Assembly (NCBI GenBank): GCA_021159845.1
Contig: JAGHDS010000437.1
Coordinates: 1 to 6,199, forward strand
Length of the DNA stretch: 6,199 nt
Reading direction: 5' to 3'
Origin: Anaerolineae bacterium
GTDB taxonomy: Bacteria; Chloroflexota; Anaerolineae; DUEN01
Part shown: piece by piece, positions 1 through 6,092 of the stretch
Position numbering within the stretch: position 1 is the stretch's first letter
Layout: every line of letters begins with the position of its first letter
Notes under the pieces: generated by a model
The model's database searches: none
Seen by the model: only the letters and a program-made list of their open reading frames with translations
Told to the model about the DNA's origin: nothing
Position numbers and translations under genes: made by a program

Positions 1-61
1 CACGATCTCTGGCAACCATCAGCCGCCGACTTTGACACTGGATTTCACGTTCCCAGCGCCG

Positions 62-90
62 ATCTCCCGCCGACGGGATCGGCGGGAGAT
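62..90. terminator. 12-bp perfect hairpin upstream of rmlB
   Basis: ATCTCCCGCCGA (62-73) and TCGGCGGGAGAT (79-90) are perfect reverse complements around the 5-base loop CGGGA. No T run follows on either strand, so it is not a textbook intrinsic terminator. It is placed like the 3' hairpin of a gene lying left of the window; one plus-strand frame that enters from the left edge stops at 33-35, 26 bases before the stem. Two other plus-strand frames stay open to stops at 154-156 and 209-211. I recognise none of these short peptides and cannot say which frame, if any, is the true upstream gene. The rest of 1-215 shows no supported gene or convincing promoter. Confidence 0.45.
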
Positions 91-201
91 ACTGCGAAGA
101 CGATTGCACGGCCACTGGACCGCCGGATACGCCCTGCTGCGGCAAAGCGGCTCTGAGCGTCGATGGTATGCACCGCGCCGCCGACGATCCGACGATCCCT
201 C

Positions 202-207
202 AGGAGG
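202..207 (+). promoter_or_regulatory. Ribosome binding site of rmlB (decides the start)
   Basis: AGGAGG at 202-207 lies 8 bases before the ATG at 216, an ideal Shine-Dalgarno arrangement. The earlier in-frame ATG at 168 has no such site and would add 16 residues ahead of the Rossmann-fold start that begins MRNYLITGGAG. The start at 216 is therefore preferred. Confidence 0.8.
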
Positions 208-215
208 ATGAGTCC

Positions 216-1238
216 ATGCGCAATTACCTGATCACGGGTGGGGCCGGGTTCATCGGCTCCAACTTTGTGCGCTACCTGCTCGACCGATATGATGACATCC
301 GGGTTGTTGTGTTCGACAAGCTCACTTATGCGGGGAACCTGGATAACCTGCTGGATGTCCAAGATGATCCCCGGTATCGCTTCGTGCGCGGCGACATCTG
401 CGACAAAGAAGCTGTAGCCCGCGCCATCCAGGAGCACGAGATCGACACCATTGTCAATTTTGCCGCGGAGACGCATGTCGACCGGTCGATCGTGGACCCG
501 GACGCGTTCATCCAAACGGATGTGTATGGGACGTATGTGCTGCTGGAAGCGGCGCGGCAGTTCCATCTGGAACGCTACCACCAGATCAGCACTGATGAGG
601 TATACGGGGACGTCCCGCCCGGCCGCTCGTCGACGGAGACGGACCCGGTCGCGCCTCGCAGTCCCTACGCCGCCAGTAAGGCCAGCGCCGATCTCATGGT
701 TCTGGCCTACCACACGACCTACGGCCTGCCCATCACAATCACTCGCGGGGCAAACAATATCGGCCCGTACCAATACCCGGAGAAGGTCGTCCCTCTGTTC
801 ACGACGAACGCGATCGACGATCTACCCCTGCCGGTATATGGCGACGGCCGACAGATGCGGGACTACCAATACGTCCTGGACCATTGCGAGGCGATCGACC
901 TCGTGTTGCAGCGCGGGCGCATCGGCGAGATATACAACGTGGGTACGGGACAGGAGATGGAGAACATCAAAATGGTAGAGATTCTCCTGGACGAGCTGGG
1001 GAAGCCGCGCAGCCTCATCCAGCACGTGGAGGATCGGCCCGGACACGACCGGCGTTACTCCCTGGATGTGAGCAAACTAAAAGCGTTAGGCTGGCAGCCG
1101 CGCCATACGCATGAGGAGGCCATTCGCAAGACTGTGCGTTGGTATGTGGAGAACGAGTGGTGGTGGCGCAAGATTAGAAACGGGGAGTTCCAAGAATATT
1201 ACCGGCGCCAGTATGGCCAACGGAGAGTTCTGCGGTGA
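216..1238 (+). CDS. rfbB: dTDP-glucose 4,6-dehydratase (RmlB/RfbB)
   Basis: Cytoplasmic NAD-dependent enzyme of the extended SDR family. It converts dTDP-D-glucose to dTDP-4-keto-6-deoxy-D-glucose, the second step towards dTDP-L-rhamnose and other deoxysugars of the cell surface. The 340-residue length is normal for the family. Visible motifs: the GxxGxxG NAD-binding loop (TGGAGFIG, residues 7-14), the segment VNFAAETHVDRSI (80-92), the catalytic Thr-Asp-Glu triad in STDEVYG (T126, D127, E128), and the YxxxK pair Y151/K155. NNIGPYQYPEKVVPL (180-194) and RDYQYVLDHC (215-224) match RmlB-specific substrate-binding regions; the usual form of the latter is closer to RDWLYVEDHC, so this copy is slightly divergent. 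No rmlA, rmlC or rmlD lies beside it here, so it is either the last gene of a left-hand cluster or a lone copy. It converges on sppA. Another SDR nucleotide-sugar dehydratase is possible but less likely given the TDE triad. Confidence 0.93.
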   Translation: MRNYLITGGAGFIGSNFVRYLLDRYDDIRVVVFDKLTYAGNLDNLLDVQDDPRYRFVRGDICDKEAVARAIQEHEIDTIVNFAAETHVDRSIVDPDAFIQTDVYGTYVLLEAARQFHLERYHQISTDEVYGDVPPGRSSTETDPVAPRSPYAASKASADLMVLAYHTTYGLPITITRGANNIGPYQYPEKVVPLFTTNAIDDLPLPVYGDGRQMRDYQYVLDHCEAIDLVLQRGRIGEIYNVGTGQEMENIKMVEILLDELGKPRSLIQHVEDRPGHDRRYSLDVSKLKALGWQPRHTHEEAIRKTVRWYVENEWWWRKIRNGEFQEYYRRQYGQRRVLR

Positions 1239-1243
1239 AAACC

Positions 1244-1276
1244 AGAGTCCCGGCTTCTCAGAGGAGCCGGGACTCT
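1244..1276. terminator. Bidirectional terminator hairpin between rmlB and sppA
   Basis: AGAGTCCCGGCT (1244-1255) pairs perfectly with AGCCGGGACTCT (1265-1276). The stem extends inward through one wobble and two further pairs to a 3-base loop. It begins 5 bases after the rmlB stop and lies 22 bases beyond the sppA stop, so it can serve both convergent genes. On the minus strand a TTTT run (1241-1238) follows two bases after the stem; on the plus strand only the weak AACGTTTAG follows. The core is closely similar to the hairpin at 3769-3797. Confidence 0.8.
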
Positions 1277-1298
1277 AACGTTTAGTGTGCGACTCGTG

Positions 1299-2249
1299 TC
1301 ATGGGACGACATACCGATATTCCAAGACAGGACCGTTGGGGACCCCAAAGACCTGTTTCCACGGATTGCTGATACTGGGGGGCGAGCTGAGCGCATGCAA
1401 TAGCACGTCCCAAATGCTGGGCGGGCGCCAATATTCGACGATCCGCGGCTCGCCATGAATGCCACCCAGCATCTTTGCCTTTTCGATAGCCGTGTCCAAA
1501 TCTCCCAGTGCATCGATCAAACCCAAATCTAATGCTTGACGGCCGCTATACACCCGACCATCCGCCAGTGCACGTACCTGATCCTCATCCATATGGCGCC
1601 CTTCAGCAACCACCTTCACGAAGGTATCAAAAGCCTCATTGATGAGCCGTTGTAGGATCTGCTTGGCCTCCGGGCTCAGCTTCTCGAAGATGTTCCCCTC
1701 GGCCTTGTGTGGTCCGCTACGCAGGATGACGGCCTCTATCCCCAGCTTGGCGAAGAGGTCAGCAGCATTTGGGATCTCGGCGACGACTCCGATGCTCCCG
1801 GTAAAGGTGTTGGGGTTCGCGATGATATAGTCCGTGCCACACGCGATGTAATAGCCGCCGGATGCTGCCACCTCGTCCATGGAGGCTACGACTGGCTTCC
1901 GCACCTTGCGCAGTGCGCGATAGATATCATCCGATGCGACCACGCTTCCACCAGGGCTGTTGATCCGCAAGATGATCGCCTTGACACTCCTGTCGCGGTC
2001 GGCTTGCTTGAGCTGCTGGATGATGCGTTCACTGTAGGCTCCCCGTGCCCCGGGGCTGGGGGCCGATCCACTCGTAATCACGCCATCCACGCGGATCAAG
2101 GCGATGGCTGGTCGTTGCACAGCGCCTCGCTGTGTCACCGCGACGGCGAGCACGGTAACTCCGCACAGGCTGATCAACAAAGCAACGACCAGAATTCCTC
2201 CCACCGCCCACGGCCAGCGCGGCCGCCGTTCTTCCACCTCCGCTTCCAT
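1299..2249 (-). CDS. sppA: Signal peptide peptidase SppA (peptidase family S49)
   Basis: Membrane-anchored serine protease of 316 residues that degrades leftover signal peptides after their release; the short single-domain form resembles Bacillus SppA. A basic N-terminus (ERRPRW, 7-12) precedes one hydrophobic segment (about 14-38), implying an extracytoplasmic catalytic domain. The ClpP/crotonase-like core contains LRINSPGGSV (94-103), then ASGGYYIA (129-136) with the likely nucleophile S130, TGSIGVV (150-156), and GPHKAEGN (179-186) with the likely general base K182. The 52-residue Ser-Lys spacing equals that I recall for the B. subtilis enzyme. The C-terminal 45 residues are not clearly part of the conserved core. 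The ATG at 2249 is the first possible start after an in-frame stop; AAGGGGG lies 10 bases upstream. The gene starts 18 bp after tyrS ends and shows no promoter of its own, so co-transcription with tyrS is likely. Confidence 0.93.
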   Translation of the reverse strand: MEAEVEERRPRWPWAVGGILVVALLISLCGVTVLAVAVTQRGAVQRPAIALIRVDGVITSGSAPSPGARGAYSERIIQQLKQADRDRSVKAIILRINSPGGSVVASDDIYRALRKVRKPVVASMDEVAASGGYYIACGTDYIIANPNTFTGSIGVVAEIPNAADLFAKLGIEAVILRSGPHKAEGNIFEKLSPEAKQILQRLINEAFDTFVKVVAEGRHMDEDQVRALADGRVYSGRQALDLGLIDALGDLDTAIEKAKMLGGIHGEPRIVEYWRPPSIWDVLLHALSSPPSISNPWKQVFGVPNGPVLEYRYVVP

Positions 2250-2267
2250 AACCCTTGCACCCCCTTT

Positions 2268-3494
2268 TCACTTACCCACGAGGCGCACGAAGCGACGACG
2301 TCCAACCTGGAGTACCCGTTCACCATCCGGGGTCACGACGACGTCGATGTCTTGGATCACCTGACCGTCCAGCCGCACACCGCCCTGGCGGATCAGCCGC
2401 CGTCCCTCGCTCCGTGATGTCACCAGGCCAGCGGCCGTCAAGATATCCAGGATCCTGGTCGGCTGGTCAAGCGCATACTCCGGCATATCGGAGGGCAGCT
2501 CCCGACGTTGAAACACTTGCTTGAAATGGTCCTCAGCCTGCTTAGCTGCCTCGTCTCCATAGAAGATGCTGACGATCTCCCGCGCCAGCTCCATCTTCAC
2601 ATCACGCGGGTGAAGTCGTCCGCTGCGCAACCCTTCCTCAATCTCAGCGATTTGGGCTGGCGTGTAGCGGGTGAGCAAGTTGAAGTAGTTGAGCATCGCT
2701 GAGTCGGGGATGCTCATGACCTTGCCGTACATCTCGTCGGGTGGCTCGTTGATCCCGATGGCATTGCCCATCGATTTCGACATGCGTAACACGCCATCGG
2801 TACCCACCAGAATCGGTAGTGTGATCGCCACCTGCGGACGTTGCCCGAAGGCCTCCTGGAGCTTTCGGCCGGCCAGCAGGTTAAACAGCTGATCTACCCC
2901 CCCGATCTGCACGTCTGTGTGCAGGGCCACTGCATCGTATCCCTGCATCAATCCGTACATGAACTCGTGCAGCCAGATGGGATCGCCGCGCTTCATCCGC
3001 TTGGCGAAGTTGTCACGCGCGAGGAACTGCTGCACGGTGAAGTGGGATGCCAGCTTAATGACGTCGGCGAAGGTCAACGGTGCCAGCCATTCCGCGTTAT
3101 ACTTGACGATTGTCTTCTCTGGGTCCAGGATGCGAAATGCCTGTTCTGTATACGTGCGCGCATTCGCCTCGACTTCCTCAGGCGTCATCTGTCGGCGGGA
3201 GCTCTCCTTATCGCTGGGATCACCGATCAGACTGGTGAAATTGCCGATAAGGAACACACATTCGTGCCCTAACTCCTGGAATTGGCGCAGCTTCCGCATG
3301 GGAACGGTGTGCCCCAGGTGCAAATCCGGGGCGGTGGGGTCCACTCCCAGGTACACACGCAATGGCCGTCCCGTCTTCTGCGACTCAATCAAACGCTCGC
3401 GCAGCTCCCGTTCCATAACCTCTTTGATTTGTGGGTCGCCGTATTCAACGCCTCGCATCAGGATGGCCATCTGTTCGTCGATCGTCAACGTCAT
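2268..3494 (-). CDS. tyrS: Tyrosyl-tRNA synthetase (TyrRS)
   Basis: Cytoplasmic class I aminoacyl-tRNA synthetase that attaches tyrosine to tRNA-Tyr. At 408 residues it has normal bacterial length. The Rossmann catalytic domain carries the HIGH motif as HLGH (59-62), the tyrosine/tRNA site block beginning QGYDAVALHTDVQIGGVDQ (184-202) and the KMSKS loop as RMSKS (237-241, with the common K-to-R change). A C-terminal S4 RNA-binding domain spans roughly 347-405 (ILDILTAAGLV through RRLIRQGGVRLDG). HLGHTVPMRKLRQFQELGH (59-77) resembles the Thermus-like (TyrZ) branch rather than the E. coli TyrS branch. Start choice: a GTG at 3506 would add four residues but lacks a good ribosome site, whereas the ATG at 3494 has GAGG (3504-3501) six bases upstream, overlapping that GTG. 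It is first in a probable tyrS-sppA operon. The leader of about 40 bases is too short for a T-box. Confidence 0.96.
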   Translation of the reverse strand: MTLTIDEQMAILMRGVEYGDPQIKEVMERELRERLIESQKTGRPLRVYLGVDPTAPDLHLGHTVPMRKLRQFQELGHECVFLIGNFTSLIGDPSDKESSRRQMTPEEVEANARTYTEQAFRILDPEKTIVKYNAEWLAPLTFADVIKLASHFTVQQFLARDNFAKRMKRGDPIWLHEFMYGLMQGYDAVALHTDVQIGGVDQLFNLLAGRKLQEAFGQRPQVAITLPILVGTDGVLRMSKSMGNAIGINEPPDEMYGKVMSIPDSAMLNYFNLLTRYTPAQIAEIEEGLRSGRLHPRDVKMELAREIVSIFYGDEAAKQAEDHFKQVFQRRELPSDMPEYALDQPTRILDILTAAGLVTSRSEGRRLIRQGGVRLDGQVIQDIDVVVTPDGERVLQVGRRRFVRLVGK

Positions 3495-3541
3495 TGAGGA
3501 CCTCACTCCGAAGAAGGATCACCCCTATCTGGGTTGGGGAT

Positions 3542-3570
3542 ATTGTAATCGCGTTGGAAGGGGGTGTCAA
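3542..3570 (-). promoter_or_regulatory. Sigma70-type promoter of tyrS-sppA
   Basis: On the minus strand a perfect -35 box TTGACA (3570-3565) is separated by exactly 17 bases from TACAAT (3547-3542), a 5/6 match to the -10 consensus. Transcription would start near 3535, giving a leader of about 40 bases before the tyrS ATG at 3494. The far end of the -35 box lies only 9 bases from the direct repeat that flanks the mobile-element-like structure at 3589-3683. Confidence 0.8.
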
Positions 3571-3579
3571 TCACTTTGT

Positions 3580-3588
3580 TCCGATGTT
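3580..3588. repeat. Left flanking direct repeat (putative target-site duplication)
   Basis: TCCGATGTT is repeated exactly at 3684-3692. Each copy directly abuts an outer end of the inverted repeats that bound 3589-3683. The next base (C at 3589 and 3693) also matches, so the duplication could be read as 10 bp, with the left terminal repeat then one base shorter. Confidence 0.6.
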
Positions 3589-3683
3589 CAGGGCTTTTCA
3601 ATGTTTTAGCACTTCCACCATCATCCGCCGTGAGACCCCGGGAGATGTGGATGAGTTCTCTGTTGGGCTTTTGAAAAGCCTTG
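3589..3683. mobile_element. 95-bp MITE-like element upstream of tyrS
   Basis: Left end CAGGGCTTTTCAA (3589-3601) and the reverse complement of the right end, CAAGGCTTTTCAA (3683-3671), agree at 12 of 13 positions. The structure is bounded by exact 9-bp direct repeats (3580-3588 and 3684-3692). Terminal inverted repeats next to short direct repeats are what transposition of a small non-autonomous element leaves. The interior has no plausible coding region; it contains a 6-bp inverted repeat (TCATCC 3621-3626 with GGATGA 3649-3654) and, at the right end, the near-palindrome GGCTTTTGAAAAGCC (3666-3680). A 9-bp duplication fits several IS families, but I cannot name the parent. Alternatives are an IS remnant after internal deletion, or chance. 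Confidence 0.6.
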
Positions 3684-3692
3684 TCCGATGTT
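3684..3692. repeat. Right flanking direct repeat (putative target-site duplication)
   Basis: An exact second copy of TCCGATGTT from 3580-3588. It directly follows the right terminal inverted repeat, which ends at 3683. Confidence 0.6.
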
Positions 3693-3768
3693 CTGATGTG
3701 GGTACCTCGAGTCGGTGGTGGATCATGGGGCGGGTGCTGAAAGGGGTGCTCGGGTAACCAACGCAGGA

Positions 3769-3797
3769 CAACCCGACTTCTCCAAGAAGCCGGGTTG
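3769..3797. terminator. Terminator-like hairpin 3' of the SPFH gene
   Basis: CAACCCGACTTCT (3769-3781) pairs with AGAAGCCGGGTTG (3785-3797) over 13 positions with one A-C mismatch (3776/3790) and a 3-base loop. It lies 112 bases beyond the SPFH stop codon. Neither side carries a proper T tract, so termination efficiency is uncertain. Its 23-bp core (3772-3794) matches the core of the 1244-1276 hairpin at 19 positions with equal length. Confidence 0.6.
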
Positions 3798-3909
3798 CTC
3801 TGCTCGCGAGCCGTCCGAGTGATCCCCTCAGCGCCTGCCCCCGCGATCTACCACCTGTTTGAGACGTACCCTCAGGCCGCTCGCATCGGTATACCTCGCC
3901 GGGCGGGGC

Positions 3910-4965
3910 TTACTTTGTGAACAGATCTCCTGGCAAAATGTACTGTCCCTGGGTCCCCAGGACGAGGGGGTAGTTACCATTCCAGTTCTGTACCGCTTGC
4001 CACTGAATGACCTCAGGGGTGAGGCTGCTCGCGATCAATTGGTTTGCCCTGGCCTGTGCCTCAGCCTTCACGCGGATGGCGTCGGCTTCAGCCTGCGCTT
4101 TCACCCGGATAGCCTCCGCTTCCCCTTGGGCGATCCCAATGCGCTCTAGCCGCTGCCGCTCTGCCTCCGCCTGAGCTTGGGTGATTGTGCGTTGCTTTTC
4201 GAACTCCGCTTGCTTGGCCAGGTTCTCCTTGGTGATGATATTCTCGGCCTCAATCTGCTTCTGTTCCACGGCTTCCTTGTATGCATCGGTAAAAACGATG
4301 GAGCGCAGGCCGAAGAAGGTCAATTGCAATCCGGCTTTCTCGAACTCCCCGCGCAGGCGCTCCTCGATCTCAGCCTGGGCCTCCTCGACATTTCCCGAGT
4401 AGAGCTGACTCGCCTGGTACCGTTTAAGGATGTTGCGCACATGCACGCGGCTGGCCGCCTTCACGACCTTCTCCACCACTCGGTCCTCCGGTCCCAGCTT
4501 TTGGGCGATGTCCGTGGCTCGGTCTGGCTCGATGAAAAACCGTACCGTATAACGAGCTCGGATCTGCTGGCCATCCGCGGTGGCCGTATCGACCTCTACG
4601 TCCTTGTAGTCTGCCTTAGATACATCCAGCTCGGCCGGGTCCACGGTCTCGTAAACAATCTCCTGGGTGCGGTATACAATCGTGTCCTGGATGAAGGGAA
4701 TCTTCCAGTTTAGCCCTGGCTTGAACACTCCCTTCACCCGGCCAAATTGCGTGACCACGGCTACCGTCCCATATTGGACCTGGGTGAAGGAGTCCATGAG
4801 GGCTAGCCCCCCGAAGACAGCTAAAAAGGCGAGAGATCCCACCAGCAGCGCTGCACGCCAGTTGGGCCCATGCGTGCTGCGCCGTCTGGTAGCACCGATC
4901 AGCAGGGCAGTCGTTCCTCCGCCGACGATGAGTGAGAATATCAATGCGCTGATGAACTTTGCCAT
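3910..4965 (-). CDS. SPFH/Band 7 (prohibitin-like) membrane protein
   Basis: A 351-residue member of the stomatin/prohibitin/flotillin/HflK-C superfamily; such proteins form large membrane rings that organise membrane domains and often regulate proteases. Two hydrophobic segments (about 4-24 and 38-57) flank a basic loop (RRR at 27-29). By the positive-inside rule this puts the loop in the cytoplasm and the Band 7 domain outside, as in HflK/HflC. The Band 7 domain (about 58-240) begins VQYGTVAVVTQFGRV (63-77), with FKPGLNWKIPF (81-91) typical of the family. A charged Ala/Glu/Gln-rich coiled coil follows (about 232-310), including two 11-residue repeats around IRVKA (286 and 297). A short hydrophobic tail starts near 311. 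The ATG at 4965 has GAGGAGG about 8 bases upstream. Which subfamily (prohibitin, HflC or QmcA type) is undecided; no NfeD or FtsH gene adjoins it. A hairpin separates it from the upstream LysM gene, and I see no convincing promoter in 4966-5132. Confidence 0.9.
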   Translation of the reverse strand: MAKFISALIFSLIVGGGTTALLIGATRRRSTHGPNWRAALLVGSLAFLAVFGGLALMDSFTQVQYGTVAVVTQFGRVKGVFKPGLNWKIPFIQDTIVYRTQEIVYETVDPAELDVSKADYKDVEVDTATADGQQIRARYTVRFFIEPDRATDIAQKLGPEDRVVEKVVKAASRVHVRNILKRYQASQLYSGNVEEAQAEIEERLRGEFEKAGLQLTFFGLRSIVFTDAYKEAVEQKQIEAENIITKENLAKQAEFEKQRTITQAQAEAERQRLERIGIAQGEAEAIRVKAQAEADAIRVKAEAQARANQLIASSLTPEVIQWQAVQNWNGNYPLVLGTQGQYILPGDLFTK

Positions 4966-5132
4966 CTGAAACTCCTCCTCAGTCTCCTGAATGGGAAGAC
5001 TAATCTCCTTGATGCGTCGCCGTGGTGTACCCCGTGCATAGCCACGTCGACGCTGGAGCGTGCTCTATGATTAAGTATGCATGTCCCCGACCCTCACTCT
5101 TTGACGGGTAGCTGCCATGATGCTGACATAAC

Positions 5133-5160
5133 ATAGGCGCTGCTGGAGAGCAGCGCCTAT
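5133..5160. terminator. 12-bp perfect hairpin 3' of the LysM gene
   Basis: ATAGGCGCTGCT (5133-5144) and AGCAGCGCCTAT (5149-5160) are perfect reverse complements around a GGAG loop. It begins 63 bases after the LysM gene stop on the minus strand and is followed there by GTTATGTCAG, which is not a T tract. It probably terminates or protects the LysM transcript. The surrounding 4966-5223 holds no supported gene; a 75-codon minus-strand frame there lacks a ribosome site and protein-like composition. Confidence 0.6.
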
Positions 5161-5223
5161 CCCGGATCAGGGTGTAAGCGATGTTTTGTCCTTTACCGGA
5201 CGTGCGACTTGTAGGAAGCCTCC

Positions 5224-6006
5224 TCAAGGGATGACCAGCTTTTGCCCTGGATAAATCACGTTGGGGTTCGTGATTCCATTCGCTGCGGCAAGCTCGCTGA
5301 CCGTGACGCCGTACTTCAGAGCGATGCTTTGTAGGGTCTCGCCGCGCTGTACGATGTGGACCTTGCGAGGTGCAGTGGCCCCACCTGGCGCCGTGGGGGT
5401 ACTGTTAGGCGCTGGGATGATGAGCTTTTGCCCGGGATAGATGACGTTGGGATTCCGCAGGTGATTGGCCCGGATGATTGCCTCTGGAGATACGCCGTAC
5501 TTGTCTGCGATCAGTTTAAGATACTCACCACGTCGCACAACATGGATCACCGATCGGCCGGGCGCGGGCGTGCTCGTCGGTGCATATTTCAGCGCGCTTG
5601 CCGGAACCTTGATCACCTGTCCGGGCGTCACATTATCGCTGGGCAGGTTATTCAAGCGTTTCAGCTCGTCCACGTCCAATCCCAGCTTCTGGGCAATGGA
5701 GAACAACGTCTCCCCTTGTCCAACCGTGTAGTTCGCCATCTCCTCTTGCTGTGAGGCCGTTGGGACAGGTGTGGAGGCGGGCCCAGGTGTTACTATGGCC
5801 GCTGGCTGTTCCGCCCCACTCTCGGTAGCCGCCCGGGTCATTGGAGGTGTAGAGGGTGGAGCGGGCGTCTCCGTCGGCGCGCTCACGGCGGTCATCGTCG
5901 GCATCGGCGTGGGACGAGGACGCTTGCGCGTACACCCCGCGATCCCTCCGGACATCGCGACAGCCAGGGTGAGTAGAGCTACAAGCCACAGTCTGGGATG
6001 GCGCAT
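5224..6006 (-). CDS. Lipoprotein with three LysM domains
   Basis: A 260-residue exported protein. The N-terminus (MRHPRLWLVALLTLAVAMSG) is a signal peptide ending in the lipobox IAGC, so Cys25 is the likely lipidated residue and the protein is anchored on the outer face of the membrane. A long Pro/Thr/Ser-rich linker (about 28-88) follows, then three LysM modules: 92-136, 154-198 and 216-260, joined by short Pro/Thr linkers. LysM modules bind N-acetylglucosamine chains such as peptidoglycan. Modules 2 and 3 end almost identically (NPNVIYPGQKL with IIP or VIP); module 2 has GEYL where the usual GETL/GDTL stands, and module 1 is the most divergent in its second half. The protein stops exactly at the end of the third module and has no catalytic domain, so it probably binds the wall or holds a partner there. 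The ATG at 6006 has AGGAGG (6017-6012) five bases upstream. Confidence 0.9.
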   Translation of the reverse strand: MRHPRLWLVALLTLAVAMSGGIAGCTRKRPRPTPMPTMTAVSAPTETPAPPSTPPMTRAATESGAEQPAAIVTPGPASTPVPTASQQEEMANYTVGQGETLFSIAQKLGLDVDELKRLNNLPSDNVTPGQVIKVPASALKYAPTSTPAPGRSVIHVVRRGEYLKLIADKYGVSPEAIIRANHLRNPNVIYPGQKLIIPAPNSTPTAPGGATAPRKVHIVQRGETLQSIALKYGVTVSELAAANGITNPNVIYPGQKLVIP

Positions 6007-6019
6007 GAAAACCTCCTCG

Positions 6020-6029
6020 GTAGGCCTAC
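6020..6029. promoter_or_regulatory. Palindrome GTAGGCCTAC in the LysM gene leader
   Basis: A perfect 10-bp palindrome located between the predicted transcription start (near 6057) and the ribosome site at 6017-6012. The position would suit an operator or a small leader structure, but a single 10-bp palindrome is weak evidence. Confidence 0.25.
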
Positions 6030-6063
6030 GTGATCGCCCCTCTTTTGGAGCACTGCTGGCTTG

Positions 6064-6092
6064 ATCTTACCACACCCCTATAGCCGGGTCAA
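6064..6092 (-). promoter_or_regulatory. Probable sigma70-type promoter of the LysM gene
   Basis: On the minus strand TTGACC (6092-6087, 5/6 to the -35 consensus) and TAAGAT (6069-6064, 4/6 to the -10 consensus) are separated by exactly 17 bases. Transcription would begin near 6057, leaving a leader of about 50 bases before the ATG at 6006. Confidence 0.6.

Larger units (their letters stand above)
3495..3909. other. Intergenic region between the SPFH gene and tyrS
   Basis: A 415-bp stretch without a supported gene. In the direction of minus-strand transcription it holds 112 bases after the SPFH stop in which I see nothing, then the 3769-3797 hairpin, then 76 bases with only a short repeat (GGGTGCT at 3732-3738 and 3744-3750), then the MITE-like element with its flanking repeats, then the tyrS promoter and a short leader. 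The plus-strand open frames crossing it have no ribosome site or recognisable protein content. Confidence 0.7.

Noticed and set aside
32..60. TTGACA at 32-37 as a promoter for rmlB
   Set aside because: The -35 match is perfect, but at 17 bases' spacing the -10 position reads AGCGCC, and nearby spacings give nothing better.
45..773. Long minus-strand open frame (242 codons) opposite rmlB
   Set aside because: It is fully antisense to a gene with intact catalytic motifs, has no recognisable domain, and reads as an Arg/Val-rich shadow of GC-rich codons.
1707..2417. Plus-strand open frame of 236 codons across sppA and the tyrS end
   Set aside because: It is antisense to two well-supported genes, crosses their junction, and its composition (clusters of His, Arg, Pro and Ser) is not protein-like.
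3495..3570. T-box or other riboswitch upstream of tyrS
   Set aside because: The promoter leaves only about 40 bases of leader, far too short for a T-box, and no antiterminator or terminator pair is visible.
3431..3757. Plus-strand open frames over the tyrS 5' end and the intergenic region
   Set aside because: There is no ribosome site or domain, and they run through the tyrS promoter and both inverted repeats of the MITE-like element.
5000..5227. 75-codon minus-strand frame between the LysM and SPFH genes
   Set aside because: It overlaps the LysM gene end and the 5133-5160 hairpin, lacks a Shine-Dalgarno site and resembles nothing known to me.
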